From: Bacteroidia bacterium
Lineage (GTDB): Bacteria; Bacteroidota; Bacteroidia; Bacteroidales; CAJPTX01
DNA: 15,493 nucleotides
Direction of reading: 5' to 3'
Assembly: GCA_905373625.1 (NCBI GenBank)
Contig: CAJPTS010000023.1
Location: 1-15,493 of the forward strand
Shown piece after piece: positions 7,421 to 15,315 of this stretch. Positions within the stretch are counted from its first letter, which is position 1. Every line of letters starts with the position of its first letter. The notes beneath the pieces were generated by a model. That model had not been told where the DNA came from and searched no databases. It saw nothing but the letters and a program-made list of their open reading frames with translations. A program made the translations under genes and the position numbers.

Positions 7421-8243
7421 CGCCACGCTGCGCCTAGCACTTCTCGGCTTTCCTGTGACGCACTCGCTGAGTCCAGCGCTTTTTGCTTACTTCGCAGATC
7501 TAGCACACAAATCTATCAGCTACAAGCTTATTTCCCGCTCCATTCCTTACGAAGAGGGCGAACAGGCACTCTCCTCAACCTTACACTGCGCATTTAACGA
7601 GTTACGCCTTCACGCACTCAATATAACAGCCCCCTACAAGCTAAGAGTAGGCGCTCTGTGTCAAGCCAATCCGCAATATCCACGCCCCACCTCCACCGAA
7701 GCCGTTAACCTTGTTTGGCAGCAAGATAATGTTTGGTATGCCACTAACACCGATTTTGCTGGAGCAGCCTATCTGGTAGACTTTGCCCGCATCAGCTCTT
7801 ACCAATTACCCGTTCTCCTCATCGGTGCAGGCGGAGCAGCAATTCCCATACTAGAGACTCTCTATACGCGAGGAATTGATACGATTTGTTGCAACCGAAC
7901 CAATCAGAAGGCGAAAGATTTGGCAAAGAAATACTCTGCGCAATATCTGCCTTTTGAAGATTTGCCTACTCTTCGCGATCCTATCATCCTGTTTTCAGCC
8001 CTTCCGCATCACGTTCCTTTTCCTACAATACCAACTGATATTATTCGTGCTGCAGTAGATGTATCCTACGCCGATTCTGCATTAAAGAAGTTAACCCTAA
8101 CGCATGGCATTCCCTACATTTCTGGTTACCCATGGCTATTTGCACAAGGCGTAGCGAACTACCGCATCATTACACAAGATACTACGACTCCGCTACCCTA
8201 TTGCTCCCTAGAGGCTCTCCTTGTTAAACAACCAAAAAGCTAA
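7413..8243 (+). CDS. aroE: Shikimate dehydrogenase
   Basis: AroE reduces 3-dehydroshikimate to shikimate with NADPH in the cytoplasm. The 276-residue length is typical. Substrate-site motifs are HSLSP (17-21), NITAPYK (70-76, where Lys76 is the expected catalytic Lys; NVTIPYK is more usual) and NTDFAG (112-117, where Asp114 is the expected partner). The Rossmann fold shows GAGGAA (138-143), and NRT at 161-163 is the family mark of NADP preference. The C-terminal GYPWLFAQGVANY matches the usual motif with conserved Gln245. The ATG overlaps the aroD stop by 8 nt, so the two are likely translationally coupled. aroA follows after 18 nt. Confidence 0.96.
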   Translation: MTDATLRLALLGFPVTHSLSPALFAYFADLAHKSISYKLISRSIPYEEGEQALSSTLHCAFNELRLHALNITAPYKLRVGALCQANPQYPRPTSTEAVNLVWQQDNVWYATNTDFAGAAYLVDFARISSYQLPVLLIGAGGAAIPILETLYTRGIDTICCNRTNQKAKDLAKKYSAQYLPFEDLPTLRDPIILFSALPHHVPFPTIPTDIIRAAVDVSYADSALKKLTLTHGIPYISGYPWLFAQGVANYRIITQDTTTPLPYCSLEALLVKQPKS

Positions 8244-8261
8244 AACATTCTGAACACGGTA

Positions 8262-9506
8262 ATGGCGCAGAATTGGGTAGAACCAGCTCACGTCACAGGA
8301 GCGATCGTCATACCTTCTTCAAAAAGTATCGCACTTCGCTACATTTTACTAGCCTCATTGAGTCAGGGCAAGTCTGTTATACACAACGTTACCTATTGCG
8401 ACGACGTGGAGGCGTTACTTTCCAATTTTAATCAGCTAGGAGTTTCTGTCGAGCAGAACGACAGTACTCTGATCATCGAGGGTAGACCGTGGAAAAAAAC
8501 TCAACAGCTCAATTGTGGCGAATCTGGCTTCTTAGCACGTACACTGCCATTTTTATGCGCAGTACAAGGAATAGAGACCGAGATCGTTGGCTGCGGGACA
8601 CTTTTACGTCGAGACCTTACTGATCTATGCTCTGTATTCGAAGCAGCAGGCGGTACACTCAGCCGCACACGGCTTCCTTTACACGTTTTGCCTTTTGAGA
8701 TACAGGATGAGATAGAAGTTGGTAAACAGACCTCTTCTCAGGCACTTTCTGGGCTACTCATGGCACTGCCATTAAAAACGCGTTTTACCGCCATAAAAAT
8801 CGCCAATCAACCCAGCATAGGATATCTTATATTAACAATGGGAGCAATGCGAGAATTTGGTGGCTTATTTCGCGAAATAGAAGATGATTCGCATTCACTT
8901 CTATTCATACCCAAAAAATATGTTGGTGGTGATGTCTCCGTGCCGAGCGATTGGAGTGCCGCTGCGCACGTCATTGCAACACTTCAGGTTGGTGACGCAA
9001 TACACCTCAAGGGGTTAGAGCAAAATAGTGCACAGCCAGACAGCGCCATCCTGAGCGTCTTAGAAATACTGAACATAGAGAGCCACTGGACGGAGAACTC
9101 ACTACATATCTCGTTACTACGCCGTCCTGCAAATTTCTCTTTCGATGCCACAAACTGCCCTGATCTATTTCCTGCGTTAGCAGCCCTCGCCGCCCAGTGC
9201 GACGGCGAGTCATGCATCGATGGGGTTAATCGGCTACGAAATAAAGAATCTGACCGAGGTCTTGCGCTACTCAACATGCTGCGTGCATTTGACATACCCT
9301 GCCGCATAGAACGAGATAGCCTGTTTGTTACAGGCGGGACGCCGCATGCCGTCGGCATAATCCCGTGTGCACAAGATCATCGGATTGCGATGGCCGCAGG
9401 CGCTATCGCACTTCGCTGCCACATGCGTGTTTATCTGGATAACACAGAATGCGTGCGAAAATCCTTCCCACAGTTTTTTGAGGTACTATCGCAAAATCGC
9501 ATTTGA
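8262..9506 (+). CDS. aroA: 3-phosphoshikimate 1-carboxyvinyltransferase (EPSP synthase)
   Basis: AroA transfers the enolpyruvyl group of PEP to shikimate-3-phosphate. At 414 residues it is near the usual 425-430. Family residues are in order: Lys21/Ser22/Arg26 (SSKSIALR), Ser158-Ser159-Gln160, a WSAAA stretch (231-235), catalytic Asp301 (CPDLFPALAALAA), KESDR (328-332), DHRIAMA (372-378) and Lys400. The segment that is GNAGTAMR in E. coli is CGESGFLAR (85-93), so Gly96 is kept but Asn94 and Thr97 are replaced. CGESG is, as I recall, common in Bacteroidota AroA. The ERP motif around E. coli Arg124 is RRD here. No strong Shine-Dalgarno precedes the ATG. It is the last gene of the operon, which ends at hairpins in the convergent gap. 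Confidence 0.94.
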   Translation: MAQNWVEPAHVTGAIVIPSSKSIALRYILLASLSQGKSVIHNVTYCDDVEALLSNFNQLGVSVEQNDSTLIIEGRPWKKTQQLNCGESGFLARTLPFLCAVQGIETEIVGCGTLLRRDLTDLCSVFEAAGGTLSRTRLPLHVLPFEIQDEIEVGKQTSSQALSGLLMALPLKTRFTAIKIANQPSIGYLILTMGAMREFGGLFREIEDDSHSLLFIPKKYVGGDVSVPSDWSAAAHVIATLQVGDAIHLKGLEQNSAQPDSAILSVLEILNIESHWTENSLHISLLRRPANFSFDATNCPDLFPALAALAAQCDGESCIDGVNRLRNKESDRGLALLNMLRAFDIPCRIERDSLFVTGGTPHAVGIIPCAQDHRIAMAAGAIALRCHMRVYLDNTECVRKSFPQFFEVLSQNRI

Positions 9507-9522
9507 TTTGTCTGTGTAAGAT

Positions 9523-9537
9523 ATTCGCATTGCGAAT
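9523..9537. repeat. Small hairpin after aroA
   Basis: ATTCGC (9523-9528) and GCGAAT (9532-9537) are exact reverse complements around ATT, giving a 6-bp stem 16 nt after the aroA stop. No T-run follows on either strand, so it is a weak terminator on its own. It may stabilise the 3' end of the aro transcript next to the stronger hairpin at 9551-9577. Confidence 0.35.
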
Positions 9538-9543
9538 TAACAG

Positions 9544-9577
9544 CAAACAAAAAGGCGCTCTTTTGAAGAGCGCCTTT
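9544..9577 (-). terminator. Intrinsic terminator of the envelope operon, possibly bidirectional
   Basis: A perfect 12-bp stem with GC-rich core, AAAGGCGCTCTT (9551-9562) pairing with AAGAGCGCCTTT (9566-9577), closes a 3-nt loop. On the minus strand the stem ends in a T-rich tail (TTTTT, then GTTTG), a classical intrinsic terminator 21 nt after the stop of the OmpA-family gene. On the plus strand the stem is followed only by ATTCTT, so it probably also stops aro transcription but less cleanly. Confidence 0.85.
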
Positions 9578-9597
9578 ATTCTTAAAGACTGGGTAAA

Positions 9598-11775
9598 CTA
9601 AATTTCCATGATGGTGAAATCTACACGACGGTTGCGTGCACGGCCTTCCTTCGTCTTATTCGTTGCTTTTGGCTTGTCTGGTCCAAAACCACGGGCTTGG
9701 AAACGATCCTTACTGATACCCTGCTCAATAATGTAGAGAGCCACAGAGCGAGCACGTTCCTTAGATAGACGCTTATTCGTAGCCGCACTACCCACATTGT
9801 CCGTATGACCGCCGATTTCCACTTTCACATTCGGGTACTCTTGGAAGAATTCTACCAGCGCATTCAACGAACGATAGGACTCTTCTTTCAGCTTGCTCTT
9901 ACCCGTTTCAAAGAAGATGTTTTCAATATCCACAGACTGACCGACTTCAAGCGGCGTCACATAGAAATCTCGTGTTACAACATCACGTGGTTTTGCCTTA
10001 CTCAGGTCAACTACCTCAAGCTTGTTGTAGTAGTTCTTTACACTCGGCACCAAGTCATAATCTGTACCTGGCACAAGCTTCAGTGTGTAAGTTGCATCCT
10101 TCGGGTTGTAAACAAAAGATTCGGAGATCACTTTATTGACCTTCATTTTAGCTTCAATGCTCGGGTCAAGAGGTTGCCCCGTCTTCGTGTCAATTAAGCG
10201 TCCCTTCAGGGTTACCAAATTATCAAGCTTTGGCTTCGCGGGCACATTCTGTGTAAGTGCCGCAAACTCGTTATAGCCCGTAAGATCTAACTCGGTTGGA
10301 ATCGTTTCAAACTCGTTCGCCTGTACTGCAAACATATACTTCCTACCAAAAGGCAAATCTATGGTGTACGTAGACTTCGCAGCATCAAACTTCAGATCCG
10401 GATGCGGCTTCCCATCAATCAACAGCTGGGGCTTATTCTTCTGCGGGATGGGGGTTTGCGCCAAACTGTTCACTAAAGCACCCGAAACACGCACATAAGG
10501 CAAGGATTTGAGCGTTATGCGAACCTCATGCTCCGAATAGAGTCTAGAGCCCGTTACGTCCACCACGGCAGAATCCGCAGTATAGTTCGGCAGATGCGCC
10601 GTAAAGACATACTTCTGATTCAGTGGCAAAATAGCAAAGAAAGTAGAACCAGTCATTACGAGCGAGTCGCTTGTCTCGCCGTTTATACGCACTTCTATAT
10701 CCTTATCGGCAGGCATAAGATCGCCCGTACGCGCGTTCACGAGGTAACCTTTTACTTGTATCCACGGACGCTCTTCTATGAGCATAACACGATAGAGATC
10801 AGACTTACCGAAGGATTCGCGATGCGAGGCAAAATATGCAAACGTACCTGCGGGCTGGGGCGAGAAATAAGAATCCCACAATGCAGAATTAACCGTGTCA
10901 GACATTTTATGCAAATCCTTCCACTCAATCATCGCCTCTTTCACAAACTTTACAGAGTCCTTGGGCGAAAGCTTAACTGAGTCATTGCGCACTTTCACAG
11001 GCGCAACCGAGTAAAGCGCCCCAGGATCTTTGTCAGTCTTGTTGCGCTTAGCGCTAAAATAGAGGCGACCATCAAATGGCGCAAAATAGGGCGATTCTGC
11101 ATGATAAAAGTCTTTGAACGGACCTTTCAGGAGTTGTGGCCGAGAGTACTCACCTGGTTTAATCTGGTAGGCTACATACATTTTCATACGACTGCTCGCC
11201 CAACGCGATGCAAAAGACATAAAAATATACTTCGCATCGGGGGTTATCATTGCCGTAGTGAGATCGCCCTCGTCCATCCAACTATACCACGGCATTTTGA
11301 TCCGTACGGGCTTGTTCCAATCACCATTTTCTCCTTTTGTAATGAAAGAGAAACCGCGACGTAGCCAGTACTCGCCCATCTCATCAAAAATACCCCCGAT
11401 GAGGAACGTCTTACCGTCTGCAAGAGCGCCATACAAGGCATTATAACGAGCTATGTTTACCGAATTGGGGAGACGCACGGGATCTGTCCAACCACCGTCG
11501 GGCTTCTTCGTCGTCATCCAGATGTCCTGACTGTCCAGCCCAAAGTGGTTCTCTTTGTGATTCATACGACTGAAGAACAGTGTATCGCCCGTAATAGAAG
11601 TTACAGGATTAACCTCCGCACACTCCGAATTGACAACTGCGCCCAGATTTTGGGGTGGGAAAGATTGCGCGTGAAGCGACGTAAACGAGAGGAGCACCAA
11701 CGCAAGTAATAAACTGGAGCGCACCCACTTGTTAAGACGATTTTCCATCGTGTATAAAACTTTACTAGTATTCAT
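9598..11775 (-). CDS. Beta-propeller / triple-repeat / OmpA peptidoglycan-binding envelope protein
   Basis: A 725-residue exported protein. The signal peptide has a long n-region and a hydrophobic stretch (21-33), with cleavage after LHA (about residue 36). Residues 50-335 resemble a PD40-type beta-propeller, with repeated strands such as GDTLFFSR and GRLYFSAKR. Three tandem beta domains of about 90 residues follow (338-424, 428-516, 521-608), each opening with a GxLxNxxxG-like strand and ending in a Y..DLP..Y..VDLTG pattern, like carboxypeptidase-regulatory domains. Residues 615-722 are an OmpA C-terminal domain; GHTDN (Asp659) and LSKERARSV (Arg674) keep the 15-residue spacing of the peptidoglycan-binding Asp/Arg pair known in Acinetobacter OmpA. 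The start at 11775 is supported by GGGAGG 9 nt upstream; an internal ATG at 11748 lacks one. The layout recalls the T9SS-associated PorE, but there is no lipobox or TPR region. Confidence 0.9.
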   Translation of the reverse strand: MNTSKVLYTMENRLNKWVRSSLLLALVLLSFTSLHAQSFPPQNLGAVVNSECAEVNPVTSITGDTLFFSRMNHKENHFGLDSQDIWMTTKKPDGGWTDPVRLPNSVNIARYNALYGALADGKTFLIGGIFDEMGEYWLRRGFSFITKGENGDWNKPVRIKMPWYSWMDEGDLTTAMITPDAKYIFMSFASRWASSRMKMYVAYQIKPGEYSRPQLLKGPFKDFYHAESPYFAPFDGRLYFSAKRNKTDKDPGALYSVAPVKVRNDSVKLSPKDSVKFVKEAMIEWKDLHKMSDTVNSALWDSYFSPQPAGTFAYFASHRESFGKSDLYRVMLIEERPWIQVKGYLVNARTGDLMPADKDIEVRINGETSDSLVMTGSTFFAILPLNQKYVFTAHLPNYTADSAVVDVTGSRLYSEHEVRITLKSLPYVRVSGALVNSLAQTPIPQKNKPQLLIDGKPHPDLKFDAAKSTYTIDLPFGRKYMFAVQANEFETIPTELDLTGYNEFAALTQNVPAKPKLDNLVTLKGRLIDTKTGQPLDPSIEAKMKVNKVISESFVYNPKDATYTLKLVPGTDYDLVPSVKNYYNKLEVVDLSKAKPRDVVTRDFYVTPLEVGQSVDIENIFFETGKSKLKEESYRSLNALVEFFQEYPNVKVEIGGHTDNVGSAATNKRLSKERARSVALYIIEQGISKDRFQARGFGPDKPKATNKTKEGRARNRRVDFTIMEI

Positions 11776-11784
11776 TGTGTCACG

Positions 11785-11790
11785 CCTCCC
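11785..11790 (-). promoter_or_regulatory. Strong Shine-Dalgarno of the OmpA-family gene
   Basis: The minus strand reads GGGAGG, 9 nt before the ATG at 11775, within the 18-nt gap after the barrel gene. It decides the start in favour of 11775 over the internal ATG at 11748. Shine-Dalgarno sequences this strong are not the rule in Bacteroidota. Confidence 0.7.
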
Positions 11791-11793
11791 TTT

Positions 11794-13185
11794 CTACTTT
11801 TGTGTCAATTGGTTGTTGGGATACAGCGGTCCGATTACGATATTAAAACCGACACGGATACTAGTTGCTTTCAAATCTAAGGGTCGGCTTGCTCCGTAAA
11901 GGTTGTCGGCAATAAGATAGAACTGACACGCGCCTGGGCTGAAGACGATACTCCCGCCGAAGTTTAGAAAAGACCGCTGATTATAACTTATGGCAAACTG
12001 ACCCGAGAAGAGCGAGCTATATCCCTGCTGTATCGAAGCCGTTACAGAAGGATAGAACTGACCCTGATGTACGATGCCCGCTACCGAGAGACCCGCATCC
12101 GTCTGACGAGCCAACCGATATTTCCCCATCAAATAGAACTTCGGCGAGAGCCACGTGTTATAGGCAGGACCTGCCGTATTCTGCTCCAAATCCGTATTCA
12201 GCTGATCTTTAACGCTCTCCAAGAACTTCCAGTTCACCTGGCGCTCCATTAACAAATTAGAAAAGCCTGGCGCACCCACGAACTCCGACTCTTTTTCCTT
12301 AAGCTTGGCACGCCCTGTCTGGTCGCCCCAATGAATCATCCCCAAGTCTGTAAAGGCAAACGTCAGGCTCAGTTCACGGAGTTTCGGGAATGTATATGAA
12401 ACAGCACCCGAAAGTGCAAAACCTGGGTTACCAAACTTGAAGTAAGTAGAGGGCTTTTTATAATCTGGCAATTGCGGACTTCCGTCTGCACCATAAGGCA
12501 GCCCCGAGGTGCGGACTTCCGCATCCGTATGTAAAACATGCGCAAAACGTTTCCCAGGCTCGTCTAATACAGAAATCCCTAGCTGATTTGCATCCAGATC
12601 CGCATTCACGTTACCCGCCAAAAGACTTACGCGCCCGCCGATTACCCAATCATTCTCCACGGGGCTAGAAGCTCCGAAAGTAAACTCATTGTAGTTGGTT
12701 ACGTTAACACGCATCTTACTAAGATTAAGCGTATTGCCTACCAGCCACTTATTACCTTCTAGGGCAAATTTTACCAAATCGGTCGGATAAAGGAAGGATT
12801 CTGTCGTCTGATTACGCATACCAAACCAGAAGAACCACCGACGCCACGCCATGCGGAAATGCAAGAGATCTGTCGAGAACTCAAAATACTCTTGCGCCAA
12901 TTCATTGCGCTTCGCCTCACTGGTCATTAACGACGGATAAAGAGTACGTTTTGATCCGTTTGCTTTAGAGACATCGCGTAAACTAAATGCGTTATTGATC
13001 ACCCCGACTTCTATCGAAGAGAGTACGGGAAGCCCGATACTAAATCTGTGCATAGGGCGCACGGCAGCATTTGCCCAAGACGACTGAAAAGCCAAGTCAT
13101 TATAAGGCAAAAGCAACTGCGTCTGTGCCTTAAGACCTAGCACGCACGCGAGCGCGAAAAAAGCGGTTAGTAAAACCTTTTTCAT
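11794..13185 (-). CDS. Predicted outer-membrane beta-barrel protein, DUF5723-like
   Basis: A 463-residue exported protein with a clear signal peptide (MKKVLLTAFFALACVLGLKA, cleaved before Gln21). The mature part is rich in alternating hydrophobic/polar strands separated by turns (for example residues near 150-200 and 385-455) and ends in aromatic, Gly-rich strands, as expected of an outer-membrane beta barrel. The opening, with a barrel-type start near LPYNDLAFQSSWANAAVRP and strands such as HRFSIGLPVLSSIEVGV, resembles Bacteroidota DUF5723 proteins, and at a distance the PorP/SprF type. No enzymatic motif is seen. It is the middle gene of the three-gene operon, 18 nt from each neighbour, with GGAGGG before its ATG. 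Barrel and export are fairly secure; the family name is tentative and the function unknown. Confidence 0.75.
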   Translation of the reverse strand: MKKVLLTAFFALACVLGLKAQTQLLLPYNDLAFQSSWANAAVRPMHRFSIGLPVLSSIEVGVINNAFSLRDVSKANGSKRTLYPSLMTSEAKRNELAQEYFEFSTDLLHFRMAWRRWFFWFGMRNQTTESFLYPTDLVKFALEGNKWLVGNTLNLSKMRVNVTNYNEFTFGASSPVENDWVIGGRVSLLAGNVNADLDANQLGISVLDEPGKRFAHVLHTDAEVRTSGLPYGADGSPQLPDYKKPSTYFKFGNPGFALSGAVSYTFPKLRELSLTFAFTDLGMIHWGDQTGRAKLKEKESEFVGAPGFSNLLMERQVNWKFLESVKDQLNTDLEQNTAGPAYNTWLSPKFYLMGKYRLARQTDAGLSVAGIVHQGQFYPSVTASIQQGYSSLFSGQFAISYNQRSFLNFGGSIVFSPGACQFYLIADNLYGASRPLDLKATSIRVGFNIVIGPLYPNNQLTQK

Positions 13186-13194
13186 TCTAATAGT

Positions 13195-13200
13195 CCCTCC
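13195..13200 (-). promoter_or_regulatory. Strong Shine-Dalgarno of the barrel gene
   Basis: The minus strand reads GGAGGG, 9 nt before the ATG at 13185, immediately after a tandem TAG TAA stop that ends the lipoprotein gene. Gap length (18 nt) and spacing (9 nt) are the same as before the OmpA-family gene. Confidence 0.7.
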
Positions 13201-13203
13201 TTA

Positions 13204-14940
13204 CTACTTTAGCTTTGACATAGAGTCTATGAAGTCCTTCGGATGCTCTATATACGCCTTGACCTCGATACCTAGCTGCATGAGTAGGTCGTCATCTTTG
13301 AGAATTCGCACCGTCTTGGGCGTTGTTTCGTTTGCACCAGGCGTTGTAAACACATAGGTAGTGCGAAGTTTTTTGGCATTCTTAGATAAACGCTCATACT
13401 CGGCACGAGAGAGATTGCAAGCGTGATCAACAAACGCAGGTTCTGTTACGCGCCCTTCGCCATTAACCGCGCCGCAAGGGATAAACAATGGCTTGTTATC
13501 AAGTTTTTTATCACTAGTAAGATTGAGCTTCAGAATGCTATTGTTACCCGCATCTACAAAGTCAAGCTCGGCATAGCCTTCGATGGGCAATTTGTTCAAG
13601 ATCCCGATGTGCATTACCACGGCATCCTTCACCTCGTTCGGATCGCCAGGATTTTGCAGATAGCTCAGAATATCACCTGGGAACGCATCTCGATCTAAGT
13701 CAAGCTCGGAGACCATTACGGTCTTTTTTATTGCCCCATGGAACGGTATGCGCAATTCGGAGGTAAGAATTATCAGACCATTCAAAGGTAACTCCTGGTC
13801 AGTAGAGCCTAAAGACTCGGAGGACGTTACGTACACATCTTTCAAATCGAAAGTATAAAAGCCATTTTTAAATGCTTCGTCGATATTAGAGTTTTTATTG
13901 TTCAGTTCGAATGTGATGGGCTGAGCATCTACCAAATTGGGAACGCCATTCACTTCCAACGCCTTTTTACGTTCTTCGGGCGTGAGTGCGCCTAGCCCCT
14001 GATTCGTAATCATTATCCCACTAGCCAGTGGTGAGCCTACTAAATCTGTACGCCCATCGCGAGGCTTTGCCGAGACATCGCCGACATAGAAGTTAAGATC
14101 TCCAGCTCCCGATTTAAGAATCGTAAAACGGACATGTGCGTCAGGCATATAGAATGACGCCTCGTCAGCCGTTGAAAAGATATCTAGTTTGTAATGCAAA
14201 TTAGATTTTTCGGGGACTCCCGTCACAGTTTCATGCCCTATCGCTTTACGCAAATAAAGCTCTTTAGCCACGATTTGTGCGTGAATACGAATATTCGGGT
14301 CAGAGGCTCCAACTAAATCCAACCCATTCAACTCGTACTTCAGAATATTATAATTCGATCCGTCAAGCATGTCTATATGCACGGCATCGTCTGTTATCTC
14401 TTGCTTTAAATCTACTAATAAAGGCTGCTTGTATTGTAAGGTTATTTTCTTTTCAGATCCATTCCCTAGTTTTACATTAGCAGTTAACGACGTAGACATG
14501 TTATTGGGCACTGTATGCTCGTACCAAAAGATGATACCGAACTCCTTTGTTTTCTTGTCAAAGTAAGCCTCCTTAACCGCACGATTCGGCAGGAGCTCCC
14601 AAATTGTTCTAAAGGTCGCAACAGTAGTTTTACCTACTACAGTAACATCCGTTGACAGCTCGCCTGGGACTACTGTTATGAGCGGACTCCGCCCTGCCAC
14701 AAAAATTTTCTTTTCTTCTTTGTAAACAGCAACGCAAGTCCCATCAGACTCGTATTCAAAGGTTGTAGACTCGCCCTTACGAGTCAGTAGTTTTTCAACC
14801 GTGAGCTTGTCTCGCACGGCAGGCACCACATACTCAGGGCGCAGCGGATCCAACTCCAGATCCATTACCTCCTTATAGCAGGCACTACCCCCGAAGAGGA
14901 TGCCACCTGCAATAATGCCAAAAAGAAGCCTTCTATACAT
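13204..14940 (-). CDS. Large lipoprotein of unknown family
   Basis: A 578-residue protein I do not recognise. It starts with a short lipoprotein signal, with hydrophobic residues 5-19 and a lipobox GGSAC giving lipidated Cys21 (mature start CYKEVMDLELDP). The mature protein is mostly predicted beta structure, with alternating hydrophobic and charged residues and Asp/Lys-rich loops, and contains no recognisable catalytic motif. Position +2 is Tyr rather than Asp, so inner-membrane retention is not indicated; outer-membrane placement is likely, but surface exposure cannot be told. It is first in the operon with the barrel and the OmpA-family protein, so it may be the lipoprotein partner of that barrel. 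The ATG at 14940 is preceded by a leader of about 50 nt that can form a hairpin. The ORF and lipoprotein nature are solid; the role is open. Confidence 0.85.
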   Translation of the reverse strand: MYRRLLFGIIAGGILFGGSACYKEVMDLELDPLRPEYVVPAVRDKLTVEKLLTRKGESTTFEYESDGTCVAVYKEEKKIFVAGRSPLITVVPGELSTDVTVVGKTTVATFRTIWELLPNRAVKEAYFDKKTKEFGIIFWYEHTVPNNMSTSLTANVKLGNGSEKKITLQYKQPLLVDLKQEITDDAVHIDMLDGSNYNILKYELNGLDLVGASDPNIRIHAQIVAKELYLRKAIGHETVTGVPEKSNLHYKLDIFSTADEASFYMPDAHVRFTILKSGAGDLNFYVGDVSAKPRDGRTDLVGSPLASGIMITNQGLGALTPEERKKALEVNGVPNLVDAQPITFELNNKNSNIDEAFKNGFYTFDLKDVYVTSSESLGSTDQELPLNGLIILTSELRIPFHGAIKKTVMVSELDLDRDAFPGDILSYLQNPGDPNEVKDAVVMHIGILNKLPIEGYAELDFVDAGNNSILKLNLTSDKKLDNKPLFIPCGAVNGEGRVTEPAFVDHACNLSRAEYERLSKNAKKLRTTYVFTTPGANETTPKTVRILKDDDLLMQLGIEVKAYIEHPKDFIDSMSKLK

Positions 14941-14969
14941 ATCTCTAGTGTTTGTTAACAGACAATGGT

Positions 14970-14987
14970 GCGAACCCGTTGGGTCGC
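14970..14987 (-). promoter_or_regulatory. Leader hairpin before the lipoprotein gene
   Basis: On the minus strand GCGACCC and GGGTTCGC pair around AAC, giving a 7-bp GC-rich stem with one bulged base. It lies about 30 nt before the ATG at 14940, inside the expected leader. It could stabilise the message or be a protein-binding site; no T-run follows in the minus direction. Confidence 0.35.
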
Positions 14988-14996
14988 TTTAACTTA

Positions 14997-15024
14997 CAAA
15001 GGTCGTCAAAGTTTTAACTACAAA
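14997..15024 (-). promoter_or_regulatory. Weak candidate promoter of the envelope operon
   Basis: The minus strand has TTTG (15024-15021) and, 16 nt later, GACCTTTG (15004-14997), one mismatch from TAnnTTTG. The spacing is shorter than the usual 19-21 nt. An overlapping alternative, AAACTTTG (15014-15007), also has one mismatch. These are only the best candidates in the right place. Confidence 0.25.
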
Positions 15025-15048
15025 ATGTGTGCATGTACACTCGTCAGA

Positions 15049-15063
15049 CCGTATTTTATACGG
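15049..15063. repeat. Perfect 6-bp inverted repeat
   Basis: CCGTAT (15049-15054) and ATACGG (15058-15063) are exact reverse complements around TTT. It lies mid-gap with no adjacent T-run. It could be an operator half-site pair or chance. Confidence 0.3.
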
Positions 15064-15283
15064 AACGTCATCTAAAAGTATACTCACTTTGTTCTTGTAC
15101 GCAAAGACAATACGCCGTGTTCGCAATTGGGCATTATATGTCGCATCCGCGTAATTTTACAATTGACAAAGGAAAGCAATTACATATTGAACAGCAATTA
15201 TACACACCTTAGTTAAACAGAGAAATTCGCTCATTAACACATCAAAATGAATTTCCATGTACAGAAGAGATTCCTTTTTTTAT

Positions 15284-15297
15284 TGTACATTGGTACA
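15284..15297 (+). promoter_or_regulatory. Dyad TGTAC-N4-GTACA upstream of the ATPase-like gene
   Basis: TGTAC (15284-15288) and GTACA (15293-15297) form a perfect 5-4-5 dyad ending 18 nt before the ATG at 15316, preceded by a T-rich run (15274-15281). It includes TACATTGG, an imperfect match to TAnnTTTG, so it could be a promoter box overlapped by an operator. Evidence is positional only. Confidence 0.3.
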
Positions 15298-15315
15298 TAG
15301 AAAACACAAGAGATT

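Larger units (their letters stand above)
14941..15315. other. AT-rich divergent intergenic region
   Basis: This 375-nt gap separates the leftward envelope operon from the rightward ATPase-like gene and should hold both promoters. No gene is supported; the open frame at 15027-15212 (plus) has no motif or ribosome-binding site. The gap contains three small dyads (14970-14987, 15049-15063, 15284-15297) and the 8-mer CATGTACA twice (15032-15039 and 15256-15263). No perfect TAnnTTTG box is seen on either strand. Confidence 0.6.

Noticed and set aside
8984..9358. 124-codon open frame antisense to aroA
   Set aside because: Its composition mirrors the aroA coding strand and aroA is a clear enzyme gene over the same bases.
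10528..10980. 150-codon open frame antisense to the OmpA-family gene
   Set aside because: It is Arg/His-rich with no domain, as expected of an antisense frame, and lies within a well-supported gene.
15027..15212. 61-codon open frame in the right intergenic gap
   Set aside because: No recognisable domain, signal or ribosome-binding site; it overlaps dyads in AT-rich DNA and is most likely chance.
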